Positions 48,999 to 62,914 of a DNA stretch of 64,000 bases are shown here, piece by piece (within the stretch, counting starts at the first letter, position 1; the number at the start of each line of letters is the position of its first letter). The notes beneath the pieces were generated by a model. The model did not search any database, had not been told where the DNA came from, and was given only the letters and a program-made list of their open reading frames with translations. Made by a program: the position numbers and the translations under genes. The DNA comes from Hymenoscyphus infarciens (Eukaryota; Ascomycota; Leotiomycetes; Helotiales; Helotiaceae), in the NCBI GenBank assembly GCA_001414345.1, contig LLCB01000131.1:1-64000 (forward strand), given 5' to 3'.

Positions 48999-51900
48999 TA
49001 GTTAGCTTTAACCTCTAAACTCTAGATAAAAGTTGCCTTATATACTCTTATTACTACTTATAAGCACTTTAATTACTATATAAAAAAGCTTCTTATAATC
49101 TCCTTTACGTTCTCTCTCTTAGGTATAGTATAATACTAGGCTAAGGCTTTATAAGCTATTATACTTCTTATTACTACTATATATATTTACCTTACTTAGT
49201 AGTAGTCTACTCTTTACGTCTCTTTAGTAAGCCTTATAAGCGTATAAGTCTTTATAGTTAGCTTCTTCTATACTCGTTCCTAGTATATCTTCTAGTTTAG
49301 TTTCTTATTAAGTTCTACTCTAAGGAACCTTATATACTCTACTAGTATAAGCCTTATATTCATAAACTAGGCTATCTCTTTTTATAGAGCCTATGTTCTT
49401 ATAAAGTATATAAGTACTACCTTTTCTAGGTTAAAGGTTATCTTTTACTTATTTATCTACTTATTATATACTTTCTAAGCTACTTCGAGTATTCTATAGT
49501 ATATTTCTATATTCTTTAATATTATAAGTAGGTTTATATTATCTATAAAGCCTACTATAATAAGCTTATTAATCCTTACTAAGTTATTATATAGTATTAA
49601 GGTAAAGAGGATAAATAGTATTAAGAATAGTATTAAGTCTTATAGTACTTCTTAACCTAGGTCTTTCTTATCTATATATTATCTATTAAAGAATAGCGTA
49701 GCTTTCTATTTTAAGAGAAAGCTTCTTATTTATATTACTACTTATTCTAGTACTCTTTTTATTCTTAGAGTATAGAGTAGTAATATATAGTCTACTCTAT
49801 TAAACGCTTCTACTATATTTAGCTAGGCTAAGGATATATAGCTTTTATTCTCCTATACTATATATACTCTCTCTATTACTATTCTAATCGCTAGTTCTAT
49901 ATTCTAGTATTTTCAGTTATTTATCTATATCTCTAGAAGTATTATTACTTCCGCTATAAGCTATATAAGCCTCTATATTATAACCTTTTCTAGGATCTTT
50001 CTAATAGTTAAGAGTAGTACTATTAGCTTATAGGCTCTTACTTTACTCTATTCCTCTATTATCTTACCTAGTTTCTTCTAAACTACTACCTTTATATAAT
50101 AGAACTAAGATAGAAAGTATTATAAGTAGAAGCTTACTTTTACTATTACTATAAGTACTTCTTTAAGTAGCTTATTATATATCTTAAAGAAGCTATTTAT
50201 AAGTATATTAAAACTAGGTGCTTTCTATAGTACTAACTTTATAGCTATCTTAATATACTTCTTAGTTATATATTAGCTTACTTAGTATTTCTATAAGAAG
50301 CTCTTAGAGCTCTATTCCTTATTAGAAATACTTAAGTAGTCTATTATAGACTCTAAGAAGAACTTCTCTATTAAGATATAGGCTTTATCTTTATAAGTCT
50401 CTCTTCTAGTTCTATTAAGTAAAGTAAGAGTTAGTAGTACTAGAGCTTTAGGTTTTATATATCTTTTTAAGTAAGCCTACTTCTTAAGCGTCTAAAGCTT
50501 CCTATTATCTTTTACTACCTCTATAAGCGCCTCTCTCTAGCTTCTTATTTTTACTTTCTTACTAGTAGTTTATAGCTCTTAGAGAGCGTTATTAAGCTAT
50601 TACTTAGAGCTCTCTATATAAAGCTCTCTTTATACTCTCTTATACTATCTTACTTTATCTAATACTTTTTTATCTTCCTTACTCTACTATAGTTATACTC
50701 TTTCTCTACTTAGCTTCTAAAGTAGTATTAAAGCCTAGACTATTTATTAGAGTTCCTCTATAAGTTTTTTTATAGCTTCTTTAAGTTCTTATATATTCTA
50801 GATTATTAGTACTTCTAAGTAAAAGACCTCTATCTTTACTAGAGTCTTATCTATTAGCTTCTAACTAAAGCTAGGTATCTAAAGCTTCTCTTCTACTAAT
50901 CTAGCTACTATTATTAGTAGTTAGATAGTATAGTCTAAGCCTAGTAAGTCTAAAGAACCTTACTAGGTTACTACGTTTCTTATTAAGAAGGCTAGGTTAA
51001 CTATAGAGTTTTAAGAACCTGCTCTTCTTTAGATAACCTTACTATATAGTATCTCTCTCTTTAGTAACTACTATACTATAAGCTTAAGAGTAAGGTTAGC
51101 GTTTTAGTTATATCTCTTATATATATTCTAAAGAAGATAGTATATATTAAGGTTATTTATTATAAGCGCTCTCTATAGCCTTATATAATAGAGTATATCT
51201 TTAATTAGTATCTACTCTATTTATAGGTTATATATAGAGTAAATTATTATCTTATTCCTTCCTTCTCCTATTATTATACTTACTTAGTTCTTATTAGTAG
51301 TATATATTTAGCTTATTTTTAAGTACCTCTTATATATAAAGAGTACTACTACTCTATCTAATTATATTATATTATATCTTAAGTTTAATAAGTAGCTTAA
51401 AGAGTCTCTTATACTATTCTATACTAGCTCTTAGATTACTAGTATATTATCTTCTTCTTTATAGTTTAGAGCTATATTAAGTACTTCTAGTATCTTCTTT
51501 ATATTCTAGTATAATATTATTATACTTATTACTATTTTATAATAGTTTAGCTTACTTCTATTTTATTAGCTAGCTCTCTTACTCTACTTAGAGAGCTCTT
51601 TAGTCTTTTAAGAAACTAGGTAAGATCGCTCTTATTTATAAGTCCTACTTTACTTATATCTATTAGCCTCTCTAGTATAGATCCTTATCTTAGTCTCTTT
51701 TTTAAGCTCTATATACCTTCTTTTAAGTTAAAAGTAAATAGGTATAGTAGCGCTACCTCTACTTTAAGTAAGGCTCTTTATAAGCTTATAAATATAGTAG
51801 GTCTATCTAGATACCTCTATTTTACTTACCTATAGTACTATTCTCTTATTAGGTATTTAGAAGTAAATACTTAATATCCTTTACTATAGTTCTTATACTT

Positions 51901-52999
51901 TACTAGGTACTCTTTTAGGTTCTTCTTACTAAGGTATTCCTCTTCCTCTCCTTTATATCTCTTATAAGCGTACTAGGTATATCTCTTAACCTATTTATAG
52001 AAGTATACTAAGTAGCTCTATACTTAGTATTTATAATACCTCTTTACTATAACCTCTACTATATATCTTTTATATATAAAGTACTATACCTTTTATAATA
52101 GACCTCTTAAGTAGAGTTATCTTACTTCTTTAATTATTACTACTTTTAGAATATAATTCTAGAGAGCTAGCTCTTCTTATTCTTAGTACTTCTTTTACTT
52201 ATTCTCTTAGTATATAATCTTTAGTATTCTTATACTAGAAGCTTATAATATACTCTATATAGCTCTTATTATTCCCTTTTTAAGTATATTTACTAGAACC
52301 CTTTTTATAAGTACTATAAGTATTCTTACTACTACTACTACTTCTTATCTAAATACTTTCTTTACTTAGCTATTATCTTATATATATACTACTTATTTCT
52401 CTTCTTTAAACTATATAATAATATTCTTATTCTAGAGCTTTCTAGCTACTATTACTCCTATCTTATATTCTTCTATATTTATAGCTCTAATTACTTCTTT
52501 TAGTAATAGCTTATCTTTCCTCTTATCTATTCTTATCGCTCTAACTATAATCTCTCTTATATACTTACTTAATACTATATATTCCCTTTATAGTATAGTT
52601 CCTACCCCTTTCTATAGTCCTCTAGCTCTAGCTCTCTCTACCTATATTAAGCTATATTCCTTTATTCCTTTTATCTTCTTAACTATAATAGTAAGCTCTT
52701 TTTATAAGATTCTATATATAATTGTTTTATTCTCTTCGCTTCTTACTCTTCTATACTTAAGCACCTTTTCTACTACTTTAATAATAGCTTTAATACCTCT
52801 TTCCTCTATTACTAAGTTAAGTATTATTTATATTAGGCCTTTCTCTATTACGTCTATATACTCTAATACTCTCTTCTAACTTCTCTTACTTTACTCTTTC
52901 TTATTTACTACTCTACTATCGTTAGTTGTTAGCGCTTTAAGAGAGAGGATAGAGGCTTTTTATAAGCCTTCTTTCTCCTTTCTACTACTACTATGCTTA

Positions 53000-55900
53000 C
53001 TTAATATAATTATAGAGTATTTTAATCTCTTTCTAGACTATCTAATAGTTATTTAACTATATTTTAAGGCTTTTAGAGTTGCTTTATTAATTCTGAAAAA
53101 GTTTTAACTTAAATATTACTTTAAGTATTAGTAGAGATACTAATTTAATAGTTATTAATAAGAATAGTTAATATTTTATAATTAAAAAATATTAAATAAC
53201 TTTTATACTTTTAACTATATAAGTTATAGTAGTTAAGTAATATACTTCTCTTAGTAAGTCTATTTTATCTACTACTACTTTATAGAATAGATTTGATAGC
53301 TATTAAGTAGCTAGTCTTTTTATAACTTACTTAGATTAGTATAAAGTAGCTAGTTTTTTAATTCTCTCTTTAACTTACTAGACTTATCTTTATTAGATAA
53401 ATTATTAGAGAAGTTCTTAGTTAGTTAGACTTTTATTTATATCTTAGTTAGATAAGAATTACTATTTAGTCTTAGGTCTTTAAATAGTATCTATATTAAG
53501 TCTCTTAGATTTTTTATCTTTAGATATAGAATAAGTTTATACTTTAATACTTTAATAAATTTAAGCTTAATAATATATTTAGTTAACTTACTAATATTCT
53601 TATTCTTAATTATAACTTATAACGTTTAAATATCTAGTTTTATATCTACTATATATAGCTATAGAAGGCTAAAAAGAAGGTATAGGTCTTAAGTCTAGCT
53701 TCTTAAAGTATTAGTTAGTTAGATAAAAGCTAAGATAGCTCTTTATATTCTATATACGTCTATCTTAAAAAAGATATAGTATATAAGTAGTTTATATCTA
53801 CTAACTAAGTACTTTATTAATAGCTCTCTAAAGCCTTATAATTTTAGTAAGATTAGAGTATAGTCTATTATTATAACTAGACTTAATAAATTTATATTTA
53901 TCTTAGATTCTTAGTCTATATAGAGTACTAATTTTAGTATAATAATATTACTAGCCTTCTTATCTTTTATTTCTTTTAATACTATTAGTACTTAGAATAC
54001 CTTCTAGTTAGCTTATAGAAATAGAGTTACTTCTACTAGTAGTAACTAAATATCTTTATTAATTTATTTCTTAATTTAATTTATAGCTAACTTAAAGTTC
54101 TTAAGTTTAGTATTTCCTAATTTAGAGAAAGACTTCTATTATATTTACTATATATTTCTTAAGATTATTTAGTCTCTAGGCGTTAGTAGTACTTAATTCT
54201 ATAAATTAGTAGCTTTATATTATTAATTAAAGTATTTTATACTTTCTTCTTTTAGTTTACTCTTATAAATATAAGTTTAAAGTATTTACTAAGATCTAGG
54301 AATATCTCTATTAGGTCTAGAATACTTACTAGTATAATCGAGTTAGTTACTAAGAATATAGTTAATAGAGTTTTTTCTCTCTCTACTTATAATCTCTTTA
54401 AGAGCTTTTAAACTATTTAACTTCTTTCTATTCTTCTTAGATTTATTCTTTAAGTTATTATTATTTATAATAGCTTTAATATTAATCTTAGCTTAATTTC
54501 TTACTTTCTTAGTCTTATATAATTTAATTATTATATATACTAGGTTATAATTCTTTAAAGAGTTCTCTAGTTCTACTTTTATAGTACTACTAGATACTAT
54601 ATATAAGCTTATTAGAGATAATATATTCTAACTAGTAAACTTATCTAAAGTTATAATATTATTCTTCTCTAGTATATTATTATCTATAAACTCTATATAA
54701 TTTAACTTAGCTATTAGAAACTATAGGATTTTATAGATTAGATTATTATAGATTATTCTCTTAGTATAGTAGCTAACTATTAATCTATTATAGATAATCT
54801 CTTTTAAGTAGACCTACTTCTAATATAATAAGTAGTTCTTTTAATCTAGTATATATTAGAGTCTCTTATATCTAGTCTCTTTATATTATATATATATATA
54901 TCTATTATATTAATAGTTCTAATTCTTTATATTATTAAGAATAAAGTATCTACTAAGTATCTTAGATAGTAGTAATTTATTATCTTAGAATATAACTCTA
55001 TAGTTATTTATAAGCTTAGTATTAGATCTATTAATAGAGGGTCTCTAGTTCTCTAAATTTCGTAAGTTATAAAGACTATATAGATTTACTAGTCTAGCTT
55101 AGTTATTCTATATACTTATCTTACTATAATACTTACTTTCTAATAAATATTTTCTATTATATCTATTTCTATCTAAGTTCTATTAGATTAGTATATTATT
55201 ATAATTACTTTAATTACTATATCTATTATATCTATTAGAGCTATTATTCTAGCTCTTTAGTATTTAATAACTTTAGAACTAGCTATTAGTACTTAAGCTA
55301 CTAAATAAGATTAAGATATTAGATACTTATACTAGGTTTATTATTAGAGCTAGGAGAAATATTCTAGTTAATCTAAACTCTTAGAAAACTTTTATAACTA
55401 GTCTTTTATATATTTAAAAAATAAATTATTATAGCTATTCTAATTACTACTAGTTTATATACCTAGCTTTAATCTTCTTATTAATCTTAATTACTTAGAG
55501 AGTATTCTTTATAATTTTATAAGCTTAGTAAAGTAAGCTATATATTATAATAGATTATTTAATTACTATATCTTAAAGTTTCTTATCTTAGAGACTCTCT
55601 ATAAATACTATAATAATATTTTATAATACTAGTCTTTTAATTAATAGTAGGCTCTTAGATAGTAAGTTTTTTATTATCTTATAATTATCTTAGCTATATA
55701 ACTATTTTAATAAATAGACTACTTATTAGTAGTATATTAGAAGAGATTTATTCTTTTATTAGATAAATAATTTAACTAAGATAGTTATATTAGCCTAGTT
55801 ATACTTTATAATCTTTAATAGAAACTATTAATAAAGTGTCTTCTTAATATTATCTATATCTAATTCTAGAGTTTTATATCTATTATCTATCTTTTTAAAA

Positions 55901-58900
55901 AATATTAGATTTATTACTTTTTATTATATATACGTATTTAAGGCTATTTTAAGAATTTCTATATTTACTAGCTAGCTTCTAGTATTTTACTCTATACTCT
56001 CTTATATACCTTCTTTTTAGACTAATTAGAAGGCTTCTTAAGTATCTTACTAATATAAGAGTAAAAAGAGTAAGTACTATTAGCTGTCTTAAGTAAGGTT
56101 ACTTAACTAGTTGAAAAGAAGCTATTATAAATATAAGAAAGAATAAGGCTTTTTTAAAAGTAACGTATAAAAGACTACGAGTAGTGTAAATAGCGAAGTA
56201 ATATAGTTATAATAGAGAATATACTATCTATTTACTATAGAGGTCTTCTAAAGCCTACTAGGCTAGGAGAGAGAGAGCTCTACTTATTAAAAAGTACTTA
56301 TTTAAAAGGTATTACTTCTAATAGCTTAAGATAAAATACCTCTTAAAAGTATTTAAAGTCTACTTTCTAAGTATCTAAATATCTATATTTAATACCTTAT
56401 TATTAGAAGTATATTACGCGATACCTCTATATAGACTATGTCTTAAGTATAATATATTATTACTAACGTCGACTATTTAGTAATAGTAGTATAAAGAGCT
56501 AATATATCAGTTTCTTATAAAGAAGCCGTCTTTCTAGCGAAAGAGTAGTACTATAGAAGATTAAGAATTAAAATTAAATAGTACTCGAAGTGCTATTATA
56601 AGGTATATAGATAATCTTATATCTAATAATAATATCTCTACTCTTATATACTCGTAGTCTAATTTACTTAATTATAGATATATAATTATATATTCGTCTT
56701 TCTTAGTAAAAGTAACGTCTTATTATTAGAGATATATATATATAACTACTCTATAGTTAGCTAAAGTAGTATTCTTATATATAATCTCTACTATATAAAG
56801 GAATCCTATAAAAGCTAGCTTTATTATAACTTTAAAGTTAAGGCTATTAATCTATTCTAATCGTAGAACCCGAGGCCTAGCTTCTAGAGCTTAAGAGATA
56901 ATCTAGCGTAATTATACTATTAATAAAAGCTTTGCCTTCTTCTTCTTATAAGAGCTCTATATTACTTAAACACCTACTATAATTCGTTAGAAAAGTAGAG
57001 ACTTAAATAGCTTTAGATCTAGGTTACGTTTAACGTATATTAATTAAATCGTAGAAAGGCTAATTTATATAAAGTCTATTTTTAAAAGTCCTTAACTAAT
57101 CCCTCTATATACTCTTCTTAAAACCTACTTATAAAGTACTGAAGTTATTATAGACTATAGTTACTAGAGTCTTTTAATCTAGAACCTTTTAAAAGAGTAT
57201 ATATTTATACTATATACCTTCTAAGTATTTAGTAAGAGGCTATAATAAAGGAGCTTTATATATATCTTAGATATTCTAACTTTATTCTTTATATATTTAA
57301 GATAATTAAAAAAGAGATTATTAAATTAAGGAACTACTAGTATAGGTACTAATTAGCTACTATTCTATATAAATTATATAAGAGAGTATCTACTAAGATA
57401 TTATCTATATCTAGTATATACTCTGATTATATATTAATATTATATTAGATAGCTAGGCGTAAAGTAGCTTATAAGAGGCGATTTTAGTAGAGGTATCTTA
57501 AGAACTACTTAAAGAGTCTAATCTATATAGTAGTATTATTTATATAGATAATTACTCTCTTTATTATCTATATCCTTCTCTATTATTTAAAGAATACTTT
57601 TATAATCTTAATCTTAAAAATATTTATATTAAATTAAGTATTCTTTCTATTCTTTAGAAGAGGTAACTAAAGAGCGTGTTCTTTTCGTAGCGTATATATA
57701 TACTCTTACTAAATAGTATTAACTTATTTAGTAGCAGCGTCCTAGGTAGTATATTATACTTATATAGCTACTTAATCGTTATAGCGTATTTTATTAACTC
57801 GTCTATTATACTCGTCGTTCTTAATATTATTATCTTCTACTAGTTAAGCTCGAAACGCTTTAATAGCTCTATTACTAGCCTTAGTAATAACGCTCTTATA
57901 AACGACTTATTTACTATACTTTAGAGATATTCTCTTAGTAGAATCTATTAATAGATAGATAGATAAGAGTATTATTAGATTAAAAAGAGCTTAATACTTA
58001 TAATAATATTAAAAGCGATAGAAAGTATTATTAATAGAATAGAGGTTACTCGGTATAAGAGGAGGTATATATATATCTCTCTCTACTTATTAAGCTAATT
58101 TCGTAATTTACTATAAACCTCTTCTATATAAGTTAAGCTATATAGCTACTAGACTCTCTAGTAGAATATTAATTACTTAGAAAAATAATAAAGACTTTAT
58201 TATATTATATTCTATCTTCTAGAAGTTATACTCTAATTAGCTATACTATTATATAGCTAGAGTAGATCTATTATATTAACTAGTAAATATAAAGTTAGAG
58301 AGTCTATTATTACTACTATTATATAAGCTAGTAGTATATATAGTTATAGTTAATCTCTAGAGTAGAATATTTAGAATAATAATAGTAGTAATATTCGTTC
58401 TAAATTAAAAGTATCTAATCTCTCTAATATAAGTTTTATAGTTACTAAAGAGGCTTTATCTAATATTCTTTAATATAATACGATATATTACGTTTTAGAT
58501 TCTTCTAATTTAATTTAAAAGTTATATATAAGATAATATTTTAAAGATATTAAGTAGTTTATATCTAGTATTAGTAGATTTAGAGATTTACTTTTGAAGA
58601 TATTATTAATTAGGTTTCTAAAGAATATATTAGATTTAAAGTAATCTAGATATAGAGTTAAGTATTATAAAGCTAGCTTAACTAAGAATAAATATATTAT
58701 TAAGAGTAAAGAATATTCTTCTTTTATTTCTAGCTAGTTAAACGTTTATTAAAAGTATCTTTTTAGAGCTTTTACTAATATATATAAGCTACTAGGTTTT
58801 AGAAGTAATAGATATTTTACTTAAAAGCTTTTACTATATTTAGTATTATCTAGTAAGTTCTTATTAAATACTTATAATAGTAGTAATATTTAATTATTCT

Positions 58901-59285
58901 AAGTAGTAAAGCTAAATAGTTTAATAGATATATTTACTAATAGTTGTTTTTAAGAAAGATTCTACTTATAATAGTTTTTATAGTTTAAATAATATTTTTC
59001 TTATAATATATAATACGTTTTAAGTATATACCTTAATAGGTTTAGGTTCTATAGTTATAAATTTAATAGTCTAGTTATATATATAGTATTTATACTTTCT
59101 AGCTACTATAGCTATAGTAATTTATCTAGGCTATATAGCTTCTTTATATCTCTAGTTCCTATCTAATAGAATAATAGTTAAATCTCTACGTTAGTTACTA
59201 AAGAAAGGTTCGTACTTATAAGAGGTAAATTAGCTATAATTAGAGAAAGTTATCTATAGAGGCTCTTAGAGTTATATAATATATC
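53000..59285. other. Unassigned RIP-degraded repeats
   Basis: AT-rich throughout with stops in all frames. 56050-58000 keeps more CG and GC words than its surroundings. The right rim, read on the minus strand, begins TGCTAGATATATTATATAAC with a TATAAAG near 59150, which could be an LTR start. I could not place reverse transcriptase, integrase or transposase motifs with confidence. Confidence 0.45.
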
Positions 59286-59546
59286 TAGCACTAACCTAGG
59301 GTGGATATATCCACTACCTGGGTCACCCTATTTGTCTCCCTCAGGTTGGACTCTAAACCTCTACTTCAAACTCGGCGGCAGCATCCATATCTAAGCGCCC
59401 CGATCCTGCGATTATCGTCAATATGCCCAGTAATTCAGCAACGTTTACGGTTTATAAGAGAAGGCGTATGCCAACACAGAAGAAGAAAGGTACGTCGTCG
59501 TAACTCTTGCAATAGTGCGGACCCATTCTGACTTTCGCAGCGCAGT

Positions 59547-61233
59547 ATGTATCACGGTATCAGCAAAGCCCCGCGACGAAGTGAACGCATACTAGCAAAC
59601 AAGGAGAGTTCTACATGTAGGACGAATACTAGACAGCAAGCTCGGTGCTCGACGAAACAAGAGGTCTGTTTACGCTGTTATCGTCATTGTCGACGATCTA
59701 ACATGGTTTACGAAGAATCTATCGAGTCCATCGAATCCCCGACAAATCCAGAATCGAGCCCTCCAAACGAAAAAGCGTCCTCGCGATCCCGAGAACCCTA
59801 CATCGATCGAACGGCCAAAGAAGCGTCTACAAACCCAGAGTCCTTCCCAAACGAAGCAGATTGAGAAGAAGCGACTTGGTGAAGAGCCGCCTGCGAAACG
59901 ATTACGAACATCCGCAGCTTCGGTCAGCAAGCCAGTTCGGAAGACACTCAGCGAGGCTCGGACTGAGTTCTGGTTGGAGCACGAAATCTGGCCAACAGAA
60001 GAAGAAGAGTCGACAAGGGACCGTTTCCGAGATCTTGTTCAGCATGCGCGTGCAAGAAAACGGTCGCTGAGCCGTAAACGCTCAAACACCTCGGAAACAA
60101 CCTCGTCACAGATTTCGGGCAGCATGTCGCCGGATCAGAAGTGTGCTCCTTACAGGCATCCACTGTTTCAACGTCAACTGCAGGAGTGTGGCAGCTTCAT
60201 GGATGATCACGAACTCGGCATCACGATGGAAAGCGAAAAGCTTTGCCAGCAACTCCTGAAGGCACCGCAGCCATCGCCTCAAGATACCCTTTTCTCTGAC
60301 GATGAACTGTTCAGGAAAACGTGTAAAAGGCTTAAGGGCGAGAACGAAACAAAAGTTGTTCTCCGCATTTCGCAGCTTATTGTTCCATCAGCTGAGATAC
60401 TGGCGGACAAGGGATCCAAACACCTCGCCATTCTCAAACAGACTACCAATGCCTGCTGGACTAATTCCATCCCTTTCATCAATCCCCCTCGCTTGGGACC
60501 TCGACCGCAGCCAGACTTTGGAGTTGGACTCGACAGAGATGCTTTGAATCTGGAACAGCTGAAAAAGCTCCAACCTCTTCTCGGCAACCTCCTTACTGAT
60601 TACTCGCCCTTTGCGGCCACTTATCAGATGTATTTTCCATTTCTCACTAGCGAGGTGAAGTGCGGAGATGGCGGACTTGACGTTGCTGACCGACAGAATG
60701 CTTATACTCACTCTGTTATCATGCATGGTCTACACGCAGCTTTTGAGCTGGTTGGCCGAGAGGAAGAACTTCATCGAGAGATCAATGGCTTTTCAATATC
60801 TCATAATGACGAGGATGTGAGAATCTGGGGCCACTACATAGTTATTAATGGAAGAGATGTCACGTTTCACCGGCATTTGATCTCCAAGTTTATTTTCGCT
60901 CCATCGGGGGAAGGGGATCAGAGGTGGAAAGCCTACAAGTTCGTGAAAAATATTTACGACTTGTGGCTTCCCAGTTACTTTGAAAGAATCTGCTCGGTCA
61001 TTGACATGTTACCAGCTGATTTGACTTTTGATATCTCTGAGCAGGATCAAGCTTCTTCACGCTCAGGACTATCCCAACAATTCGAAGATTCCAACCTCGG
61101 CGACGAACGAGTAATATCGAACAGTCAACCAAGCGTCCAGCCAATCACTCCGGACACCACAATCCAGACTGGACCCAGCAACTCTAAGAGAAAAAAAGAC
61201 GAAGGAATAACTTCCATCCACCATTCGTTATAG
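59547..61233 (+). CDS. DUF7924-family protein, possibly nuclease-like
   Basis: Fungal-specific family without a proven function. Model: exon 1 59547-59663, a 52-bp intron 59664-59715 (donor GTCTGT, branch CTAAC at 59698-59702), exon 2 59716-61233, giving 544 aa. The N-terminal 120 residues are basic and low in complexity (PRRSERILANKE; repeated KKR). This suggests a nuclear protein. The conserved domain covers about residues 300-475: PQPDFGVGLD, PLLGNLLTDYSPFA, SEVKCG, LHREINGFSISHND, GDQRWKAYKFVKNIYDLWLP. D306 in PQPD and E352/K354 in SEVK have the spacing of a PD-(D/E)XK nuclease core; this reading is inference. The acidic/Ser tail ends in NSKRKKDE. A short upstream ATG exon near 59423 could not be joined in frame. 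The gene starts only about 260 bp from the RIP block yet is intact. Confidence 0.8.
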
Positions 61234-61960
61234 TCTCGGCTATACCTCACACGACAGGCATCTAATATTTGGGAGGAGTTGCCGTTGTTGAACGGAGCTG
61301 GCAGTGCGTGGGCCTGTGGTTACTGGTCCAGTTAAGATCCTTTGCCGGCTTGCACGATAGGGCGGACAAGCAAAGGAAACGAGAGACGAGAGATATTGCT
61401 GCTAGCGCTGGCGAATCTGAGATTGTAGGAGTTCAAATTGAGCTTAAAGATTTTGCTGGCTGATACCGAGCTGGCCGAGTTATTGTTCCGCGGTTCTGCA
61501 TAATGGATGTATGTTGGACGCAGGCGACGATATTGTTAAATCTATGATCACTCTCCATAGAGGAGAAGGAGGAGCCAGAACGTTGGGGTTCTGGTCCGGT
61601 TACCGAGTCGTTAATAGCGTCGAGGCGTTCGTTACCTTATCTTTGCGTTCTCGCCTTCTCTGGCCATTCCAAGCCGAGGCCTACCAATCATCTATTCATG
61701 CCGGTCATTAAAGTATCACTATATCACATTTGAAAAATTTGTCTTGTCATCCATATGTAAATAGATGATTTGGATCTCACGTTCGGTATTGCCTTCTTGT
61801 TCCTGGGTTGGATTGCATAGTATAATGTTATATGGGTATGACGGTCAACGAATAAACCGCCTTTGCCCCCACATTTCTGAAAAAATCCCAATCACAAAAT
61901 GGTATACCAGCAGCTTGCCGAGCGTACTTCCACTGCGAAGGGTTAGAGCCACATGATACG
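61234..61960. other. Intergenic up to the TRIM element
   Basis: Small frames at 61269-61463, 61511-61711 and 61765-61956 show no family. A minus-strand frame at about 61828-61965 (QWKYARQAAGIPFCDWDFF) looks somewhat protein-like, but it runs into the retrotransposon and lacks a start. Confidence 0.4.
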
Positions 61961-61965
61961 ACAAC

Positions 61966-62106
61966 TGTTGAAAGCCTAGTGAATAGGAGTATGTCAGTCA
62001 CGTGGCTACTCACTAGCGTAGGCACTAGCGCCATCCTAGAGAGCATAAATAGTCGGCTTAGGCCACACTTAGCAAATTAAAGAGTTTCTACTATACATTT
62101 ATAACA
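61966..62106 (+). repeat. 5' LTR of the TRIM
   Basis: 141 bp, TG..CA ends. It carries CATAAATAG near 62044 as a TATA-like box. Differences from the 3' LTR concentrate in its last 40 bp. Confidence 0.88.
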
Positions 62107-62121
62107 GGTTATAAGACCTAG
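62107..62121 (+). other. Putative primer-binding site of the TRIM
   Basis: GGTTATAAGACCTAG abuts the 5' LTR. It fits an initiator-tRNA anticodon-arm complement with about three mismatches. That comparison is from memory of the tRNA, so it is tentative. Confidence 0.4.
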
Positions 62122-62184
62122 GACGCTCTACGTACCTCTAATATTATATAGTATATAGAGCCTTCCCGCCCCTAGGAGCGAAGT

Positions 62185-62298
62185 CCTAAATCGAGGTTCC
62201 TTTTTAGGGGGTGAGCACAACAAGGTAGCTCAAAGTAACCGCCTAAATCGAGGTTCCTTTTTAGGGGGTGAGCACGATAAGGTAGCTTAAAGCAACCG
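62185..62298 (+). repeat. Two-copy 57-bp tandem repeat in the TRIM
   Basis: CCTAAATCGAGGTTCC..TTAGGGGGTGAGCAC occurs at 62185-62241 and again at 62242-62298 with a few transitions. Confidence 0.9.
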
Positions 62299-62332
62299 CC
62301 TATTACTAAAAGTCGTCTTTTTAACAAGAACG

Positions 62333-62508
62333 TTAGTGCCAGTGCCAGATGCTGAGTAACGAAAGCCAAATCGAAGGCTAGAAACCGTGCTAGATGCGAG
62401 ATGCTAAAACAATAGTTTATTAGTGCCAGTGCCAGATGCCGAGTAACGAAAGCTAAATCGAAGGCTAGAAACCGCGCCAGATACGAGATGCGAAAGAACA
62501 ATAGTTCA
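62333..62508 (+). repeat. Two-copy 87-bp tandem repeat in the TRIM
   Basis: TTAGTGCCAGTGCCAGATG..CGAAGGCTAGAAACCG begins at 62333 and again at 62420, with a few substitutions and an indel. The minus-strand open frame over this area is a by-product of the repeats. Confidence 0.85.
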
Positions 62509-62914
62509 GAACAGACAACACTTAGCAGCCATCTACAAAGAAGCTGCCAGATCAACGACGAAGGAACAGCAAGTTAGAAAAACAACAGTTCTACTTTACG
62601 CTAACCTACATTCACCTTCCTACCGGGTACAAGGAAGTAGGAAGTTATACTCGGCCACGAAGCGAGCCGAACTAATTATCAAACCCTTTAAAAGCCACAA
62701 AGGTCCTCCTAACTAAAACAGAAAACAGTTACTTATAATCTAGGATAGGGGGTGAAAAGTACTTGCTAGGGCGACGGATAGGGGGTATAAAACTAGATAT
62801 TAGGAAGGGGGATAGCAAAGGGGTGGAAAGAGCATTTAATCAAAGCGGACTAAGAGAAGGCTTTAAAGCCTTAATCGGAATATAGAAGCTAGGTAGTAGG
62901 AGTAGCTAAGCGCC

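Larger units (their letters stand above)
46990..52950 (-). mobile_element. Tad-like LINE copy 2, RIP-degraded and interrupted
   Basis: Alignable to copy 1 by eye over several kilobases, starting with CTATCTATTTAAAGCTTAT near 47245. The RT box reads GFIDNIN at 49532-49552 on the minus strand, so one Asp is still present. It is interrupted by a B-related LTR (about 47395-47735) and by a MITE (48517-48998). Ends are approximate. Confidence 0.65.
37150..59285. mobile_element. Second RIP-degraded transposon block (composite)
   Basis: About 22 kb with almost no CA/TG and stops in every frame, framed by sharply normal sequence on both sides. The left rim (37150-37265) and a few interior islands keep GC-rich words, as the outer LTR edges of element A do. 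Recognisable components are listed separately. No intact gene was seen. Confidence 0.85.

Noticed and set aside
37150..59285. Interpretation as a centromere
   Set aside because: AT-rich RIPed repeats fit regional centromeres of some fungi, but this block is explained by named transposons and nothing specific to a centromere is visible.
61828..62046. Minus-strand frame with QWKYARQAAGIPFC
   Set aside because: Partly inside the TRIM LTR, with no start outside it and no family recognised. Kept only as a remark.
62172..62555. 127-aa minus-strand frame
   Set aside because: Lies wholly on the two tandem duplications of the TRIM. The repeated peptide blocks simply mirror the DNA repeats.
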